The position numbers were made by a program, and so were the translations under genes. From Phycisphaerae bacterium (GTDB lineage: Bacteria; Planctomycetota; Phycisphaerae; JAAYCJ01), in the NCBI GenBank assembly GCA_015486815.1, contig WFQY01000021.1, positions 1 to 7,714 of the forward strand: 7,714 bases of DNA, given 5' to 3'. The notes below the pieces were generated by a model that was not told where the DNA came from, searched no databases, and saw only the letters and a list, made by a program, of their open reading frames with translations. The stretch's first letter is position 1; every line of letters starts with the position of its first letter. This document shows, piece after piece, positions 6,342 to 7,714 of this stretch.

Positions 6342-7077
6342 TTACGGTGGCCAATGAGTGGGTCCCCATATCCTTTGCCATTGTCCTGTGGTATGAATTC
6401 CATAGTGTATAGGTTCGACGTGTCCGTCGAGAAATGTAAAGTTTGCATCGCCACCGATGCGAGTTTCGACCGTGCCGTAGGTAATCCATTGTGTTCCGCT
6501 TCCGTGTCGCCAACCTACGCTTAAACTCGCCACTTTCGCCAAACGGACGATGCGACCTAAACGGGTCATTAGGCACGCCAAAAAAGTGTGTATTTGATCC
6601 GCCATCCATGTTGTCGCCACAAAAGACAATGGCAGCGGGCTCTTCTATTTGCGAGATGTTTTGTTGCAAAGCACCGAAAAAGTTATCCGCATAGCTCGGC
6701 TCGGGGTAAGGCTTGGATTGATAATATGTTTTCGAGGGGATTTTTTCGGGACAATTAAATACCTTGCCCAATAGCATTCCTTTGCTGCCGTCGGAATATG
6801 TGATTTTTTTGATTATACTGCCGGGTATGTAGGGGGCTAATCGAAATCGCCAAGCATTATAGCCGTAATCGGGGTCTTCCTGTAAAATCAAATGCTCATT
6901 ATTGTCTTGCAGATACATCTGCAATGCGAGCCCGATCTGTCGCTGATTATTCATACACATTGCAGCTCTGGCTTGTGAACGAGCGGAAGCAAGAGCTGGA
7001 AGTAGAATCGAGACCAAAACAGCAATAATCGCGACAACTACCAAAAGCTCAATTAAAGTAAAGCAGTTCTTTCGCAT
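6342..7077 (-). pseudogene. Second prepilin-like protein gene, interrupted by a +1 frameshift
   Basis: The start MRKNC then FTLIELLVVVAIIAVLV is a type IV prepilin signature nearly identical to that of the gene at 158-883; MYLQDNNEH and an NCP segment parallel its MYENDNNGY and VCP. From ATG 7077 the first frame is convincing for 186 residues, to GEFK at 6522-6520. Beyond that it becomes Arg-rich and unlike the family, although it stays open to 6304. The frame one base later instead gives VGWRHGSGTQW and NFTFLDGHVEPI, the H-X(n)-DG terminus expected here, and stops at 6342. Joining the two gives about 244 residues, against 241 for the paralogue. So one extra base (or two missing) lies near 6516-6520: a real mutation, a sequencing error, or less likely recoding. 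ATG 7098 overlaps the upstream stop as ATGA, but 7077 has the better ribosome site and gives the short leader normal for prepilins. The residue before the cut site is Cys, not Gly. Confidence 0.85.
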
Positions 7078-7086
7078 CGTTATATT

Positions 7087-7092
7087 CTCCAA
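7087..7092 (-). promoter_or_regulatory. Shine-Dalgarno site supporting the prepilin-like start at 7077
   Basis: On the minus strand TTGGAG lies 9 bases before ATG 7077. The other candidate, ATG 7098, overlaps the preceding gene's TGA and would add seven residues to a leader that is normally very short. Both starts give the same protein after prepilin peptidase cleavage. Confidence 0.65.
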
Positions 7093-7094
7093 CA

Positions 7095-7714
7095 TCATTT
7101 AATTTTATCGATAATAGGGTAAAGAATCTGCCGCATATTATAAAAATTTCCGTCCTGAGCGAGTTTTTCCGCTTGTTTGTATCTTTCGTTTAACAGCGAT
7201 TTATCGTGGCCTGTGTAATTTCGTAGGAGATATTCCGCTGTTGTAAGAAGTGTTATGTCTTTTGCGATTTGCCCCAACGCCTGCCAACGTGGCGTGCCTA
7301 TCGGACCCTTCGAGCCGGGAAAGACTGCATAATAGCTATACCTTTCGAGATTTTTCATCCAATGAGCATACATAAAATAATTCATACCATCGACGTTGCC
7401 ACGATAGGCAGCTAACGAGCGTCTGCGTATATCAAGCCAAAGATCCAAACAATCATAGAAATTAGGTCCGCAACATCGTAAGGTAATCCAAGCCGGTTTA
7501 TTCTTTACTGCTCTCCAGAGTCTGTTAATAAGCTCAGCTTCGTTATATGCGGATTCAGCCCCTACGCCATAAGGATCCCAGCAAAACACGTCCGTTTTGA
7601 TATACTTAGCTGCTACTTCGTGAGGGGTGCTTGATCGGCTGATAAGGTTAATTGCTAATCTTTTCGTATCTAATTGCTTACATATATCATAGAGTAAATT
7701 TGCATTGGCGTAAG
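7095..7714 (-). CDS. C-terminal part of a probable glycoside-hydrolase-like protein (5' end outside window)
   Basis: The frame is open from the window edge to TGA at 7097-7095, giving 205 visible residues; the true start is outside the window, so the internal GTG at 7589 should not be taken as the start. Visible features include YIKTDVFCWDPYG near residues 35-47, a RRSLAAYRGNVDGMNYFMY segment near 97-115, and YYAVFPGSKGPIGTPRW near 127-143, followed by helices ending in lysines. The pattern of a V-D-G strand, then a Y-x-V-x-P-G...G-P-I...R-W segment leading into an Ile-Asp/Thr-rich helix resembles the C-terminal end of DUF4091/GH123-like barrel proteins, where the corresponding text reads roughly G-P-I-x-S-x-R-W-E and D-x-E-x-L. 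This is a pattern match by eye, not a certain family call. The stop codon overlaps ATG 7098 by the ATGA arrangement, so it is probably in one operon with the prepilin-like gene and the DUF6259-like gene downstream. Confidence 0.6.
   Translation of the reverse strand, partial: YANANLLYDICKQLDTKRLAINLISRSSTPHEVAAKYIKTDVFCWDPYGVGAESAYNEAELINRLWRAVKNKPAWITLRCCGPNFYDCLDLWLDIRRRSLAAYRGNVDGMNYFMYAHWMKNLERYSYYAVFPGSKGPIGTPRWQALGQIAKDITLLTTAEYLLRNYTGHDKSLLNERYKQAEKLAQDGNFYNMRQILYPIIDKIK

Noticed and set aside
6304..7098. Reading the second prepilin-like gene as one intact 264-residue protein ending at 6304
   Set aside because: After about 6520 the frame is Arg-rich and unlike the family, while the +1 frame carries the expected H-X(n)-DG terminus and gives a length matching the paralogue.
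7095..7589. Treating GTG 7589 as the start of a 164-residue protein
   Set aside because: The frame stays open upstream to the window edge with similar residue composition, so this is an internal codon of a longer, truncated gene.

Overview
The window is most likely a chromosomal fragment from the Planctomycetes-Verrucomicrobia-Chlamydiae group, with Phycisphaerae-type planctomycetes or Lentisphaerae as the best guesses. Three things point there: a PEP-CTERM sorting tail at the left edge, two small proteins with the FTLIELLVVVAIIAVLV type IV prepilin start and a C-terminal H-X(n)-DG-like motif, and large secreted carbohydrate-active enzymes. This placement comes from protein style, not from a marker gene.

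Layout, left to right. Bases 1-48 are the last codons of a plus-strand PEP-CTERM protein. Bases 59-140 hold an imperfect inverted repeat built from CACAGAG units. A plus-strand pair follows: a prepilin-like protein (158-883), then a secreted GH20-like beta-N-acetylhexosaminidase (935-3295), separated by a small heptamer tandem repeat. A minus-strand group converges on this pair. In its transcription order it contains the C-terminal part of a probable glycoside-hydrolase-like protein (7714-7095, cut by the window edge), a second prepilin-like gene broken by a +1 frameshift (7077-6342), and a large secreted TIM-barrel glycosidase-like protein resembling the DUF6259 group (6304-3359). The two groups meet tail to tail at 3296-3361, where an 18-bp inverted repeat with one mismatch lies just after one stop codon and across the other.

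The striking theme is that each convergent unit pairs a short prepilin-like protein with a large exported glycosidase directly downstream. Prepilin-like proteins (inner-membrane pseudopilins or pilins), exported glycan-cleaving enzymes and a PEP-CTERM surface protein would fit a locus for taking apart a complex, probably amino-sugar-containing, polysaccharide at the cell surface. The role of the prepilin-like proteins in this is inference.

No RNA gene, CRISPR array, transposase, or canonical rho-independent terminator was seen. There is no gene-free stretch longer than about 110 bases.
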